Positions 1 to 7,339 of a DNA stretch of 17,287 nucleotides are shown here, piece by piece; position 1 is the stretch's first letter; every line of letters starts with the position of its first letter. Both the position numbers and the translations under genes were made by a program. The notes below the pieces were generated by a model. The model worked only from the letters and a program-made list of their open reading frames with translations, had not been told where the DNA came from and did not search any database. This DNA comes from DASWVC01 sp036401335 (lineage in GTDB: Bacteria; Verrucomicrobiota; Verrucomicrobiia; Chthoniobacterales; JAFAMB01): NCBI GenBank assembly GCA_036401335.1, contig DASWVC010000225.1, positions 1 through 17,287 on the forward strand, in the 5' to 3' direction.

Positions 1-295
1 GGGGGCGCTGCCACCTTCAAGTTTGGGCTTCAGGGTCACGATTCCCCGTGCCGTCGCTTTCCTCCAGGCTACCCCGGCTTAGCCGATTCAAAGGCGAAAT
101 CGGCGATTTTCGCCGGGCGCCGTGGCGTAAGTGATTGAGAATCAGGCTGGCGTTTCGGCGTGGTGCCACGCCACGTGCTTTTTCCTGGGCGAGATCAACG
201 ACACCCAGCGGGTGGCCCCGCGGCGCAGCGGGAAGATTTTCCGAGACGGCGAGTCGGTCCCGCGCACCTTGGCGTTGGTGACCTGTTGGCACGGA
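1..295. other. No convincing gene at the left edge
   Basis: Both strands carry short open frames here (minus 17-292, plus 131-355), but neither gives a recognisable domain, signal peptide or good ribosome binding site. The frames are rich in Arg, Ala and Pro, as expected for chance reading of GC-rich DNA. The minus-strand frame could be a decayed gene, but I cannot name a family. A short imperfect hairpin (GGCGAAA at 93-99, TTTCGCC at 108-114) is the only structure I see. Confidence 0.4.
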
Positions 296-1066
296 TCAAG
301 GACCATGGCTACCTCCTCGCAGAAGGCGGTGCTGACTGAACATCCAGTTCAATAATTCCGGTTCTTTGTAAGCCGGGGTCCACGAATCGTGGCCAACCCC
401 TTCGTACTCCGTGTATTTCGGATTGGTCCCCTGTTTCCGCAGTGCCTCAACCATTTGTCGGCTGTATTGGACCGGAACAACCTGATCGGCGGAGCCGTGA
501 AACGCCCAGATCGGAATGGTCTGCAGGAGTGAGGCCGTCCCTGGGTCCCCACCGCCGCAGACCGGCACTGCGGCCGCAAAAAAGTCGGGACGCCGCGCCG
601 GGAGAGTCCACGTCGCAAATCCGCCCATGGAGATGCCGGTGACATACACCCTCCCAAAATCAACCGGTTCATTCTGCATCACTGCATCCGTCAGGGTAAG
701 CACCATGGCAAGCAGGTCAGCCTCGGTGCCTGCTAACCCGGCATCAGCCGCATCCGGATGCTCATCCAGCCAGTAAGAGGGAGAGCCAGCGGGGCCGCGC
801 GGGCATTGGGGGGCAACGACAAAACAAGGAAAGCGGGCTTGCATTTCCGCCAGGGCAAATCGGCGAACGCCGTGGCGCAACTGGACACGATTGTCACTTC
901 CCCGTTCGCCTGCGCCATGCAGGAATAAAACCAGAGGAAATTGCTCGCCGGCCTGAACGGGCCGCAGCATACGGTACGGGAGGTTAACCCCGGGCGCAGC
1001 AAGCCAACTGCTGGCTTGGAACTGATCGGTCCATTCGCGGTCTTGCTCGGAAAACGAACTGAACAT
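296..1066 (-). CDS. Alpha/beta-hydrolase esterase or predicted peptidase (COG4099-like)
   Basis: A 256-residue serine hydrolase of the PHB-depolymerase/dienelactone-hydrolase-like group often annotated as predicted peptidase or carboxylesterase. The oxyanion-side motif FLHGAGERG (residues 48-56) is followed by the nucleophile elbow GISMGG with Ser146. The acid is Asp194 in HGSADQVVP, and the base is His226 in GVGHDSW, so the full triad is present in the usual order and spacing. There is no signal peptide, so a cytoplasmic enzyme acting on an ester of unknown identity is likely. The ATG at 1066 has a GGAGG about 10 bases upstream, which supports this start. It lies downstream of the cupin gene on the same strand, about 100 bases away, and may or may not share its transcript. 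The substrate cannot be read from sequence. Confidence 0.85.
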   Translation of the reverse strand: MFSSFSEQDREWTDQFQASSWLAAPGVNLPYRMLRPVQAGEQFPLVLFLHGAGERGSDNRVQLRHGVRRFALAEMQARFPCFVVAPQCPRGPAGSPSYWLDEHPDAADAGLAGTEADLLAMVLTLTDAVMQNEPVDFGRVYVTGISMGGFATWTLPARRPDFFAAAVPVCGGGDPGTASLLQTIPIWAFHGSADQVVPVQYSRQMVEALRKQGTNPKYTEYEGVGHDSWTPAYKEPELLNWMFSQHRLLRGGSHGP

Positions 1067-1167
1067 CGGCGAACACCCTCCGCGTCTGAGGCGCGCTTTT
1101 CAATCCCTGTCTGGATTCGACATGCCATCGCCCATTAGCATGCCCACGCCTCGCACGAAAACGCCGG

Positions 1168-1539
1168 TTAAAGGAAGCGCACGGGTCGTTCGTAGATCAC
1201 AAGCACAATGCATCCGGATCGGCTGCTGACGGCGTGCCTCGTTCCCGGAGGATTGATGACCAAGGTGCCGGTCTCGATCACTCCATTCTGATCTTCCTGC
1301 GCTCCGGCCAAAACCAGAATGTGTTCGTAACCAGAATGCTCATGCAGGGGTACGGCGCTCCCTGCCTCATACCGCAGCAGGGCGGCGCTTGGTCCATCGA
1401 GACCATTGCCGTACAACCGATAGATTTCTACCCCCGGACGGTACGGCTCCCACGCGATCTCTTTGGCGGCCGGGACGGTCACAAGCAGATTTTTCAACTC
1501 TGGCCGGGAGTAGCCTGGGACCGGATCAGAAAGCCTCAT
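1168..1539 (-). CDS. Single-domain cupin (ChrR/anti-sigma cupin type)
   Basis: A 123-residue protein with one conserved cupin barrel. Motif 1 spans residues 60-79 and gives His66, His68 and Glu72. Motif 2 spans about 91-102 (GTLVINPPGTRH) and gives His102. This is the complete 3-His/1-Glu metal set. Its closest style is the ChrR C-terminal cupin found in anti-ECF-sigma factors and in quercetinase-like stand-alone proteins, but the zinc-binding anti-sigma domain of full ChrR is absent. Its role is therefore undefined: metal-dependent sensing or small-molecule oxidation are both possible. The ATG at 1539 has no Shine-Dalgarno sequence. A TACAAT hexamer ends six bases before it, so the message may be leaderless. 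The upstream gap holds three copies of GATACAATT, described separately. Confidence 0.85.
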   Translation of the reverse strand: MRLSDPVPGYSRPELKNLLVTVPAAKEIAWEPYRPGVEIYRLYGNGLDGPSAALLRYEAGSAVPLHEHSGYEHILVLAGAQEDQNGVIETGTLVINPPGTRHAVSSRSGCIVLVIYERPVRFL

Positions 1540-1545
1540 GAGGAA

Positions 1546-1646
1546 ATTGTATCAACTGTAAGAATGGCATGAATTGAAGGAAAGTAACATCGTCCGGCTT
1601 CGCCTTCATTGATACAATTGATGGCACGGTTGCAATGGATACAATT
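1546..1646. promoter_or_regulatory. Triple GATACAATT motif upstream of the cupin gene
   Basis: ATTGTATCAA (1546-1555) is the exact reverse complement of TTGATACAAT (1609-1618). A further GATACAATT lies at 1638-1646 in the same orientation as the second copy. The copies sit in the short AT-richer gap between the ATPase stop and the cupin start. The copy nearest the cupin overlaps a plausible minus-strand -10 element. They could be operator sites or repeated promoter elements; no regulator gene is adjacent. Confidence 0.4.
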
Positions 1647-1649
1647 CTC

Positions 1650-3176
1650 TTACGCGAGGCCGGCCATCTTGCCCCCGATCACCTTCAGGTCGTAGTTTCC
1701 GCGTGCGGCCTCATGCACAATCTCGCCGCCGGCAAGGACCACGATGCGGTCAGAAAGCGCCATCAATTCATCCAGGTCCTCGCTGACGAGCAGAACAGCG
1801 GCACCGTGATTCCGCGCTTTGAGCAGGCCTTCATGGATGAACTCTACGGCAGCGATATCGAGTCCAAAACACGGGTTGGCCACCACCAGAAGTTTCGCAT
1901 TCCCTGGTCCCAGTTCACGCGCCAACACCGCCCGCTGGACGTTTCCGCCCGACAATTGAGAAATTGGCAGCGTTTCACTTGACGCCTTCACGTCGAACCG
2001 TTGCATCCACGCCCGGCCGTTGGCCCGGATCTGCCCTTGGTTGCTCAGCCATCCCCAACGGGCCAGCGGAGGACGGTCAAAGGTGCGCATGGCCAGGTTT
2101 TCCGCCACGCTCATGGCCGGCGCACAGGCATTGCGCAACGGTTCCTCCGGCAAGACGTGAACCCCGTTGGCCACCATCTGACGCCGACTCGGCCGGTAAG
2201 CCTTTCCATTCACCCGGACCGACCCACCCGCAGGCGGCCGCTGACCCCCCAACACTTCCACCAACTCCCGTTGACCGTTGCCCGAGACCCCCGCAACCCC
2301 AAGGATCTCGCCGGCATTGACCTTTAACGTGATCCCGTGCAAAGCCTCCACCCCATTGTCCCGGGCTGCCCGCAACTGGTCCACCTCCAAAACCGTTGCA
2401 CCTCCAACGGGCGCAGCTTCCACCACCGCCTCCTTCGGCGGCCGCTCACCCACCATCATGACCGCCAGCGCCGACGCATCCAGACCTTTGGCGGGTCCGC
2501 GGCCGGTGACCCGGCCCCGGCGAAGGACCGTGACTTCATCGGCGTATTTGGCCACCTCACGAAGTTTGTGGGTAATCAGCAGCACACTGATCTGTTTGGC
2601 ATCCGCCATCTGCCGGAGCCGTCCCAGCACCTCATCGGCTTCGACTGGTGTCAGCACTGAGGTTGGCTCATCCAGGATCAGCAACCGGCTCTGGAGGTAG
2701 AGCTGCTTTAGGATTTCCACTTTCTGTTTCTGGCCCGCCGCCAGGCTGGTCACCGGCGCGTTCAGGTCAACTTGGAACGGGGCACGCTCCAGAAAGGCGG
2801 ACATGCGCGCCAGCTCGGCGGGCCAGCGCACGAGGCCCGGCACGTCAGGTCGAGCCAGCAGAAAATTCTCCGCCACACTCATGGCCGGAATAAGGGTGAA
2901 GTGCTGGTAGACCATGCCGATCCCGAGCCGGTGGGCGTCGGCCGGCCCTCGAATTTGCCGGGATACCTTATCCACCACGATCCGGCCTTCATCGGCCGGG
3001 TGGTACCCCATCAGGCATTTGACGAGGGTGCTTTTACCGGCGCCGTTCTCTCCCAGCAGCGCGTGCACCGTGCCCGGCCTGACCTCGAAGGAGATGCCGT
3101 CATTGGCGACGAAAGAACCGAATCGTTTCGTTACTCCGACGAGTTCCACCAGCGGGGGCCCTGCCGTCATGGTCAT
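1650..3176 (-). CDS. Double-domain ABC ATPase of a BMP-family (nucleoside/simple-sugar-like) importer
   Basis: A 508-residue cytoplasmic ATPase with two fused nucleotide-binding domains, as in RbsA/MglA and in the BMP-type nucleoside importers. Domain 1 has Walker A GENGAGKST (42-50), a weakened signature LAAGQKQ (145-151), Walker B LLILDE ending at Glu170, and the switch His203. Domain 2 has a degenerate P-loop GVSGNGQRE (296-304, no Lys) but an intact signature LSGGNVQ (408-414), and a Walker B without the catalytic Glu (VANPCFGLD, about 432-440). This asymmetry is normal for the family. The start overlaps the stop of the BiuH-like gene as ATGA (3173-3176) and has no ribosome binding site of its own, so it probably depends on translational coupling. 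It is the last gene of the transporter operon; usually the ATPase gene precedes the permeases. Confidence 0.95.
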   Translation of the reverse strand: MTMTAGPPLVELVGVTKRFGSFVANDGISFEVRPGTVHALLGENGAGKSTLVKCLMGYHPADEGRIVVDKVSRQIRGPADAHRLGIGMVYQHFTLIPAMSVAENFLLARPDVPGLVRWPAELARMSAFLERAPFQVDLNAPVTSLAAGQKQKVEILKQLYLQSRLLILDEPTSVLTPVEADEVLGRLRQMADAKQISVLLITHKLREVAKYADEVTVLRRGRVTGRGPAKGLDASALAVMMVGERPPKEAVVEAAPVGGATVLEVDQLRAARDNGVEALHGITLKVNAGEILGVAGVSGNGQRELVEVLGGQRPPAGGSVRVNGKAYRPSRRQMVANGVHVLPEEPLRNACAPAMSVAENLAMRTFDRPPLARWGWLSNQGQIRANGRAWMQRFDVKASSETLPISQLSGGNVQRAVLARELGPGNAKLLVVANPCFGLDIAAVEFIHEGLLKARNHGAAVLLVSEDLDELMALSDRIVVLAGGEIVHEAARGNYDLKVIGGKMAGLA

Positions 3177-3856
3177 ACCAGCACGGCGAGCAAACGCTCG
3201 GAGTCGGTCACCGCACCAAAGACGCCCCCTTGCATCTTGATCATTTTAAGGGCGGCAAAGTGGTTGCCCTGATCGGTCGCCCCCGTGCAATCGGAGAGCA
3301 CGAGGCACTCGTAGCCGCGGTCATTGGCTTCGCGCATCGTGGTATGGACACAAACGTCCGTCGTAATGCCCGCCAGAATGAGGTTCTGAATGCCCTGCTT
3401 TCGGAGCAGCAATTCCAGGTCGGTGGCGTAGAATGAGCCCTTTCCGGGTTTATCAATCACTGCTTCACCCGCTAAGGGCGCAAGTTCCGGAATGATTTCC
3501 CAGCCGGTTTCCCCACGCGTCAGGATTCGTCCGCATGGACCGGCGTCGCCGATGCCGGCACCCATCCGCTGGCTCCGCCAACGTTTGTTTTCCGGTAAGT
3601 CGGATAGATCAGCCCGATGGCCCTCGCGGGTATGCATCACGTGATAACCGAGCGACCGGGTGGCCGACAGCACCCGCTGGATCGGCTCAATCGGAGCCCG
3701 CGTAAGGGATAAATCATATCCCATTTTGTCCACGTAGCCGCCGTAACCGCAAAAATCCGTCTGCATGTCGATGACCAGAAAAACTGTGTTTTCCGGCCGC
3801 AAATCGCCGTTGTAGGGCCAGGGGTAAGGGTCCGCGTCAACGTGTTTGGTGTTCAT
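3173..3856 (-). CDS. biuH: Isochorismatase-fold amidohydrolase, biuret hydrolase (BiuH) type
   Basis: A 227-residue cysteine hydrolase predicted to release ammonia from biuret (giving allophanate) or from a close relative such as guanylurea or triuret. The sequence strongly resembles rhizobial BiuH as I remember it: the N-terminus DADPYPWPYNG, MGYDLSL, KRWRSQRMGAGIGD, CGRILTRGE, DKPGKGSF, TTDVCV and REANDRGYECL all fit. The catalytic triad appears as Asp30, Lys136 and Cys169. The substrate-contacting Gln of BiuH appears as Gln209 (KMQGG). All four sit at a constant offset of six from the BiuH numbering. The gene overlaps the upstream permease stop (ATGA, 3853-3856) and the downstream ATPase start (ATGA, 3173-3176), so it is made in step with the transporter. 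Guanylurea and triuret hydrolases are close homologues, so the exact substrate is uncertain. RutB ureidoacrylate hydrolase is a less likely alternative. Confidence 0.85.
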   Translation of the reverse strand: MNTKHVDADPYPWPYNGDLRPENTVFLVIDMQTDFCGYGGYVDKMGYDLSLTRAPIEPIQRVLSATRSLGYHVMHTREGHRADLSDLPENKRWRSQRMGAGIGDAGPCGRILTRGETGWEIIPELAPLAGEAVIDKPGKGSFYATDLELLLRKQGIQNLILAGITTDVCVHTTMREANDRGYECLVLSDCTGATDQGNHFAALKMIKMQGGVFGAVTDSERLLAVLV

Positions 3857-4773
3857 AAACGGTTGCTCAAAGCGCCGGGCGCACCGGCGAGGTTGCGTTG
3901 ATTGCTGCAGGTAACGATCATAACTGCCAAAGTAAGAAAGTACGGCGAGGCATTGAAGAGGTAATAGTAAGAACTAACGCCCACGGCTTGCAGCGCTGGA
4001 CCCAACGCCTGAGCACCACCGAACAGCAGCGACGCCCAAAGGCAATTGAGCGGGTTCCAACGGGCAAAAATCACCAGGGCAACCGCAACCAATCCTTGCC
4101 CGCTGGAAATGCGCTCGTTCCAGCTTCCCGGGTAAAAAAGCGAGAGGTAGGCGCCAGCGATTCCGGCCAGGCTCGCGCCGCCGATGATGCAGGCGGCACG
4201 AACCCGCGCGACCCTAATCCCAAGCGCGCGGGCCGCTTCAGGCATATCGCCCGCGGCGCGCACGAACAAGCCCCAGCGCGTGCTCCGAAAAAACCAGTTC
4301 ATCGAAAACGCCAGGAACAGGCCGAGGAAAAACAGCGGGCTGATCTCCAACGCCGGCAACCCGTTGGGTAAGGAGAGTTTGAGGCCAGGCAAGGGCGGGG
4401 CCAGCGGCTGGATGTACGGCTTGCCCAGGAAAAAAGCGAGGCCGCTGCCAAAAATGATCATGGCGATGCCCACGGCAACGTCGTTCACCCGTGGGCGCTG
4501 GGTTAACCAGGCATGAAGGCAGCCCAGCAGCCCGCCCGCCACGGCGGCGACGACGACCCCCAGCCAGGGTGAACCACTCCGGTAAGATACCGCATACCCG
4601 GCCATGGCCCCCAGCAACAGCACGCCTTCCAAACCGAGGTTCACTTTCCCGCTTTTTTCCGTCAGGCATTCACCCAGGCTCACCAGCAGAAACGGCGTCC
4701 CGCCCCGAATGGCTCCGGCCACCATCGCCAACGGCACACCCACCCACCCAATGGCGCCGCCAGCGTTACCCAT
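3853..4773 (-). CDS. ABC transporter permease 2, BMP-family importer
   Basis: A multi-spanning inner-membrane permease of about 306 residues, the usual length for the second permease of BMP-type nucleoside importers (YufQ/NupQ-like). The family hallmark GKVNLGLEGVLLLGAMAG is at residues 42-59, followed by alternating hydrophobic segments to near the C-terminus. The open frame extends upstream to 4926, but that extension reads as arginine- and cysteine-rich noise over the end of permease 1. The ATG at 4773 has GGAGG four bases before the CGGA-ATG and starts the homologous region. This start overlaps the permease 1 stop by eight bases. The stop overlaps the BiuH-like gene start as ATGA. It pairs with the upstream permease to form the channel. 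Confidence 0.9.
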   Translation of the reverse strand: MGNAGGAIGWVGVPLAMVAGAIRGGTPFLLVSLGECLTEKSGKVNLGLEGVLLLGAMAGYAVSYRSGSPWLGVVVAAVAGGLLGCLHAWLTQRPRVNDVAVGIAMIIFGSGLAFFLGKPYIQPLAPPLPGLKLSLPNGLPALEISPLFFLGLFLAFSMNWFFRSTRWGLFVRAAGDMPEAARALGIRVARVRAACIIGGASLAGIAGAYLSLFYPGSWNERISSGQGLVAVALVIFARWNPLNCLWASLLFGGAQALGPALQAVGVSSYYYLFNASPYFLTLAVMIVTCSNQRNLAGAPGALSNRL

Positions 4774-5932
4774 TCCGCCTCCCCCGACGTCCCCAACCGA
4801 ATTTCCCAAACCACTGCCCCTGACCGTGCAAGCTCTCGCTGAACAGGATAGCCAGAAAAACGAATCCCTGAAAGACCAGCACCGTCGCATCCGGCAGGTG
4901 ATGGCTTCGCTGCAAAATGCCGCCACTCTCGATCAACCCGCCCAGCAAAATCGAAATGAGCACGCAGCCAAGCGGGTTGTGCCGGGCCAGAAAGGCCACC
5001 AGAATGCCACTGTTCCCATACCAGGCGTTGAGCGATTCGTTGGCCCGGCCGTGCACTGCCGCCACCTCGACCATGCCCGCCAACCCCGGCCAGATTCCCG
5101 CCAGAAAGCAGGTCACCAAGGTGATCCGGGCGACCGGCAATCCAGCCAGACGCGCAGCCCGTACGTTCCCGCCGACTGCCCGGATCTGAAAACCGAACGT
5201 GGTTTTCTGGACCAGGAACCACATCAACACACAAGCCACCAATCCGAAAAGGATGCCCGGGTGCAGGTTGGTCCCGCCCAGGGTCGGCAGCATCTGCTCG
5301 TCTGTCAGTGCGAAACTTGACGCTTTGTTGATGCTTTCGGGATCCCGGATCCAGGTGTTGATGGCCTGATTCAGCAGGGCAATCGCCACGTAGTTCAGCA
5401 GCAGGCTGCTGATCGTCTCGTTGACTCCGCGGAATTGGCGCAACGCCCCCACGGCGGCAATCCACAGCCCGCCGGCCGCCATCCCCGCCGCCGCCATCGC
5501 CACCTGCGCGGCCAACGGCGCCGCCGTCGGCAGTTGCAACCCCAACAACGTGGCGCAGAGCCCCCCCACCACCAAAGCCCCTTCATTCCCAATCACGATC
5601 AGGCCCAGGCGAAACGGGATGGCCGTGCAGAGGGAGCACAACATGAGCGGCGCCGCCCGCAAAAGCGTGTTCTGAAAAGCGTACCAACTCCCAAAGGCCG
5701 CGCGGTAGATCGATCCGTACACCGCCAGCGGGTTCGCCCCGAGGCAGGCGCAGAAAATGCCAAAAACCAGCAGGGAAATGACGATCGCGCCCAGCGGGAT
5801 CAGCAAGGACTCCAGGTGCGCCCAGCCTTCCGGCGTCAGATAGGTCCTGGCCGCAACCGTTGGGCGGCCGCTTTCCGGCACTTGCTCGGCCGGAGGCGCG
5901 GGAGTCAGCGGAGACGGAATTTTCAGCGCCAT
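4766..5932 (-). CDS. ABC transporter permease 1, BMP-family importer
   Basis: An inner-membrane permease of about 388 residues (BPD_transp_2 type, like YufP/NupP). A Pro-rich cytoplasmic N-terminus of about 40 residues precedes the first membrane helix (about 43-63). The conserved loop motif reads IGNEGALVVGG (about 114-124), and GVNETISSLLLNYVA is the usual second conserved block. I chose the ATG at 5932 rather than the more upstream in-frame 5962. The sequence GAGG lies eight bases before 5932, and this start leaves a ten-base gap after the binding-protein stop, whereas 5962 would overlap it by 20 bases. The short basic C-terminus (GRRGRRNG) lies after the last helix. It is the second gene of the operon. 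Confidence 0.9.
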   Translation of the reverse strand: MALKIPSPLTPAPPAEQVPESGRPTVAARTYLTPEGWAHLESLLIPLGAIVISLLVFGIFCACLGANPLAVYGSIYRAAFGSWYAFQNTLLRAAPLMLCSLCTAIPFRLGLIVIGNEGALVVGGLCATLLGLQLPTAAPLAAQVAMAAAGMAAGGLWIAAVGALRQFRGVNETISSLLLNYVAIALLNQAINTWIRDPESINKASSFALTDEQMLPTLGGTNLHPGILFGLVACVLMWFLVQKTTFGFQIRAVGGNVRAARLAGLPVARITLVTCFLAGIWPGLAGMVEVAAVHGRANESLNAWYGNSGILVAFLARHNPLGCVLISILLGGLIESGGILQRSHHLPDATVLVFQGFVFLAILFSESLHGQGQWFGKFGWGRRGRRNG

Positions 5933-5942
5933 CGGTCCGGCC

Positions 5943-7049
5943 TCAACCTTTCGGGCTGCCAATCACCCCTTCAACCAACCAATTCATCTTCTCCAACTGA
6001 GGGTCCTGCTGTTTCCACTCCGCCCCCGCCGGAACCACGACTTTGCCCGTGTTGTCTTTCAACTCGCCTTTGTAAATGACCATGCTGCCCGCCATAAACT
6101 GGGCCTTAGCCTTGTCTGCAGCGGCCTTCGCTTGTTCGCTTACCGCGGGGCCAAACGGTGAAAGCCTTACAAACCCTTCTTTTAAACCGCCCCGAAAGGT
6201 GTGCGGAATGGCGCCCGCCTGAAGGGATTTACCAGCCTGCACATCTGCGATGTATGCCTTGTAGACATTTTTCCAATCCCATTCCGCTCCCGTTAGGTAG
6301 CCCTTCGGCGCAATTGCAGCCTGGCTGGCGTGGTAACCCGAACTGAAAGCACCGCGGCTTTCCGCCGTCTGGATCACCACTTTCGGGCTGTCCACGTGAC
6401 AGGTAATGACGTCGGCACCTTGGTCGATCAAGCCATTGGTCGCTTCCGCTTCTTTCACGGGCAGGGACCAGTCCCCGGTGAAATTGACTTGCACGGTCGC
6501 TTTCGGGTTAACGCTGCGTGCGCCCAGGGTAAAACTGTTCACGTTGCGAAGCACTTGGCCGATCGGTTTGGCAGCAACAAACCCCAGTTTATTGGTTTTC
6601 GTCGTCAAACCGGCCACGATCCCCGCGATGTATTGCGCCTCGTCGATGTAGCCAAAGTACGTTCCGACGTTCTTGGGGTGCTTGCCCTCCACGTAAAAAC
6701 CGCCGCAATGGAAAAACTGCACGTCCGGGAACTGTTTGGCCACCTTCAGGATGTGCGGGTCGTAGTAGCCGAACGAAGTCGGGAACAACACCTTAAGACC
6801 GTCCTCGACGATCATGTTCTTCATCGTCTGTTCCACGGCCACCGTTTCGGGCACATTGGCTTCCTCCTCCAGCTTGAGCCCCGGGAGTTTGGCCAGGGTA
6901 GCCGCTCCTTCGGCATGGGCTTGATTGTAGCCGTAATCGTCTTTCGGGCCGACGTAGATGAACCCAACCTTCAGGTCTTCTCCAGGAAGAATGGTGGTGC
7001 CGAAAACGGAGGCACACAGGACCGCAAAGTAGGTGAAAAAAATTCGCAT
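5943..7049 (-). CDS. BMP-family periplasmic substrate-binding protein
   Basis: A 368-residue binding protein of the Med/BMP group, which in characterised members captures nucleosides or related small molecules. A hydrophobic signal (MRIFFTYFAVLCASVFG) leads into the mature start around residue 24. KVGFIYVGPKDDYGYNQAHAEG (27-48) is the first strand and ligand loop. GYIDEAQYIAGIVAGL (133-148) and a hinge region with CHVDSP and GAEWDW follow. There is no lipobox before Cys12, so it is probably free in the periplasm. An in-frame ATG at 7094 would add 15 hydrophobic residues. Neither start has a clear ribosome binding site; I prefer 7049 because it gives a normal signal peptide. It is the first gene of the five-gene operon and sits opposite a divergent formamidase. 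Confidence 0.9.
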   Translation of the reverse strand: MRIFFTYFAVLCASVFGTTILPGEDLKVGFIYVGPKDDYGYNQAHAEGAATLAKLPGLKLEEEANVPETVAVEQTMKNMIVEDGLKVLFPTSFGYYDPHILKVAKQFPDVQFFHCGGFYVEGKHPKNVGTYFGYIDEAQYIAGIVAGLTTKTNKLGFVAAKPIGQVLRNVNSFTLGARSVNPKATVQVNFTGDWSLPVKEAEATNGLIDQGADVITCHVDSPKVVIQTAESRGAFSSGYHASQAAIAPKGYLTGAEWDWKNVYKAYIADVQAGKSLQAGAIPHTFRGGLKEGFVRLSPFGPAVSEQAKAAADKAKAQFMAGSMVIYKGELKDNTGKVVVPAGAEWKQQDPQLEKMNWLVEGVIGSPKG

Positions 7050-7090
7050 TGAGGGCAGGATAAGTGAAAGGGTTAGCCCGAGCGGGGAGA

Positions 7091-7103
7091 GCATGATTCA
7101 TGC
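7091..7103. promoter_or_regulatory. Perfect palindrome GCATGATTCATGC upstream of the transporter operon
   Basis: A 6+1+6 perfect inverted repeat lies 42-54 bases upstream of the preferred start of the binding-protein gene. Its size and position suit an operator for a dimeric regulator. No regulator gene is in the window, and one arm overlaps the alternative ATG at 7094, so the function is only a suggestion. Confidence 0.35.
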
Positions 7104-7206
7104 CGCCCGGCTGGAAGTACAAACCGCTCTTCGCCTCTGGAAGGAACCGGCCGGTGGCCGACCTGCGCAATCCCCACGGTCGAAATGAAACAGGGCCCCT
7201 GTAACT

Positions 7207-7248
7207 ATTTCGCCACTTTCCTGGGCCGGCACTGCTTAAAGGCGAAAT
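7207..7248. promoter_or_regulatory. Inverted repeat ATTTCGCC...GGCGAAAT in the divergent intergenic region
   Basis: An exact 8-bp inverted repeat (7207-7214 and 7241-7248) with 26 bases between the arms. It is near the middle of the region between the binding-protein and formamidase genes, so a bound regulator there could control both directions. The 12-mer AAAGGCGAAATC at 7238-7249 also occurs at 90-101 in another hairpin. Confidence 0.3.
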
Positions 7249-7308
7249 CTTTAAGGCAGGCCGCACCGGGCAGGCAAAAAGCACGCACCCGGCAGTTTTA
7301 GCAGCAGT

Positions 7309-7327
7309 TTGGTAGAGCAATTGCTCT
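7309..7327 (+). promoter_or_regulatory. AGAGCAATTGCTCT palindrome overlapping a sigma-54-like -24/-12 match
   Basis: AGAGCAATTGCTCT (7314-7327) is a perfect 14-bp palindrome; including its flanks it is nearly 20 bp. The same bases read TTGG (7309-7312) then TTGCT (7321-7325), with GG and GC ten bases apart as in sigma-54 promoters. That would place the start of transcription near 7336, only four bases before the formamidase ATG at 7340. This is awkward, so the palindrome may instead be an operator. No Shine-Dalgarno sequence precedes the ATG. Confidence 0.35.
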
Positions 7328-7339
7328 GCCCGCTTCAGC

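Noticed and set aside
17..292. Possible transposase remnant on the minus strand
   Set aside because: The frame has an Arg/Leu/His-rich look but no DDE or other catalytic motif, and no terminal repeats are visible.
4604..5320. Long plus-strand open frame opposite the permeases
   Set aside because: It is antisense to two clear permease genes, is rich in Pro/Arg/Gln, and has no domain; a shadow of GC-rich coding DNA.
6330..7052. 240-codon plus-strand open frame opposite the binding protein
   Set aside because: It lies exactly over a well-supported BMP-family gene and shows no recognisable motif.
7050..7339. Guanidine (ykkC-type) riboswitch upstream of the transporter operon
   Set aside because: A riboswitch would suit the gene content, but I could not find the conserved ykkC-I core or paired ACGR-loop hairpins of the mini-ykkC class.
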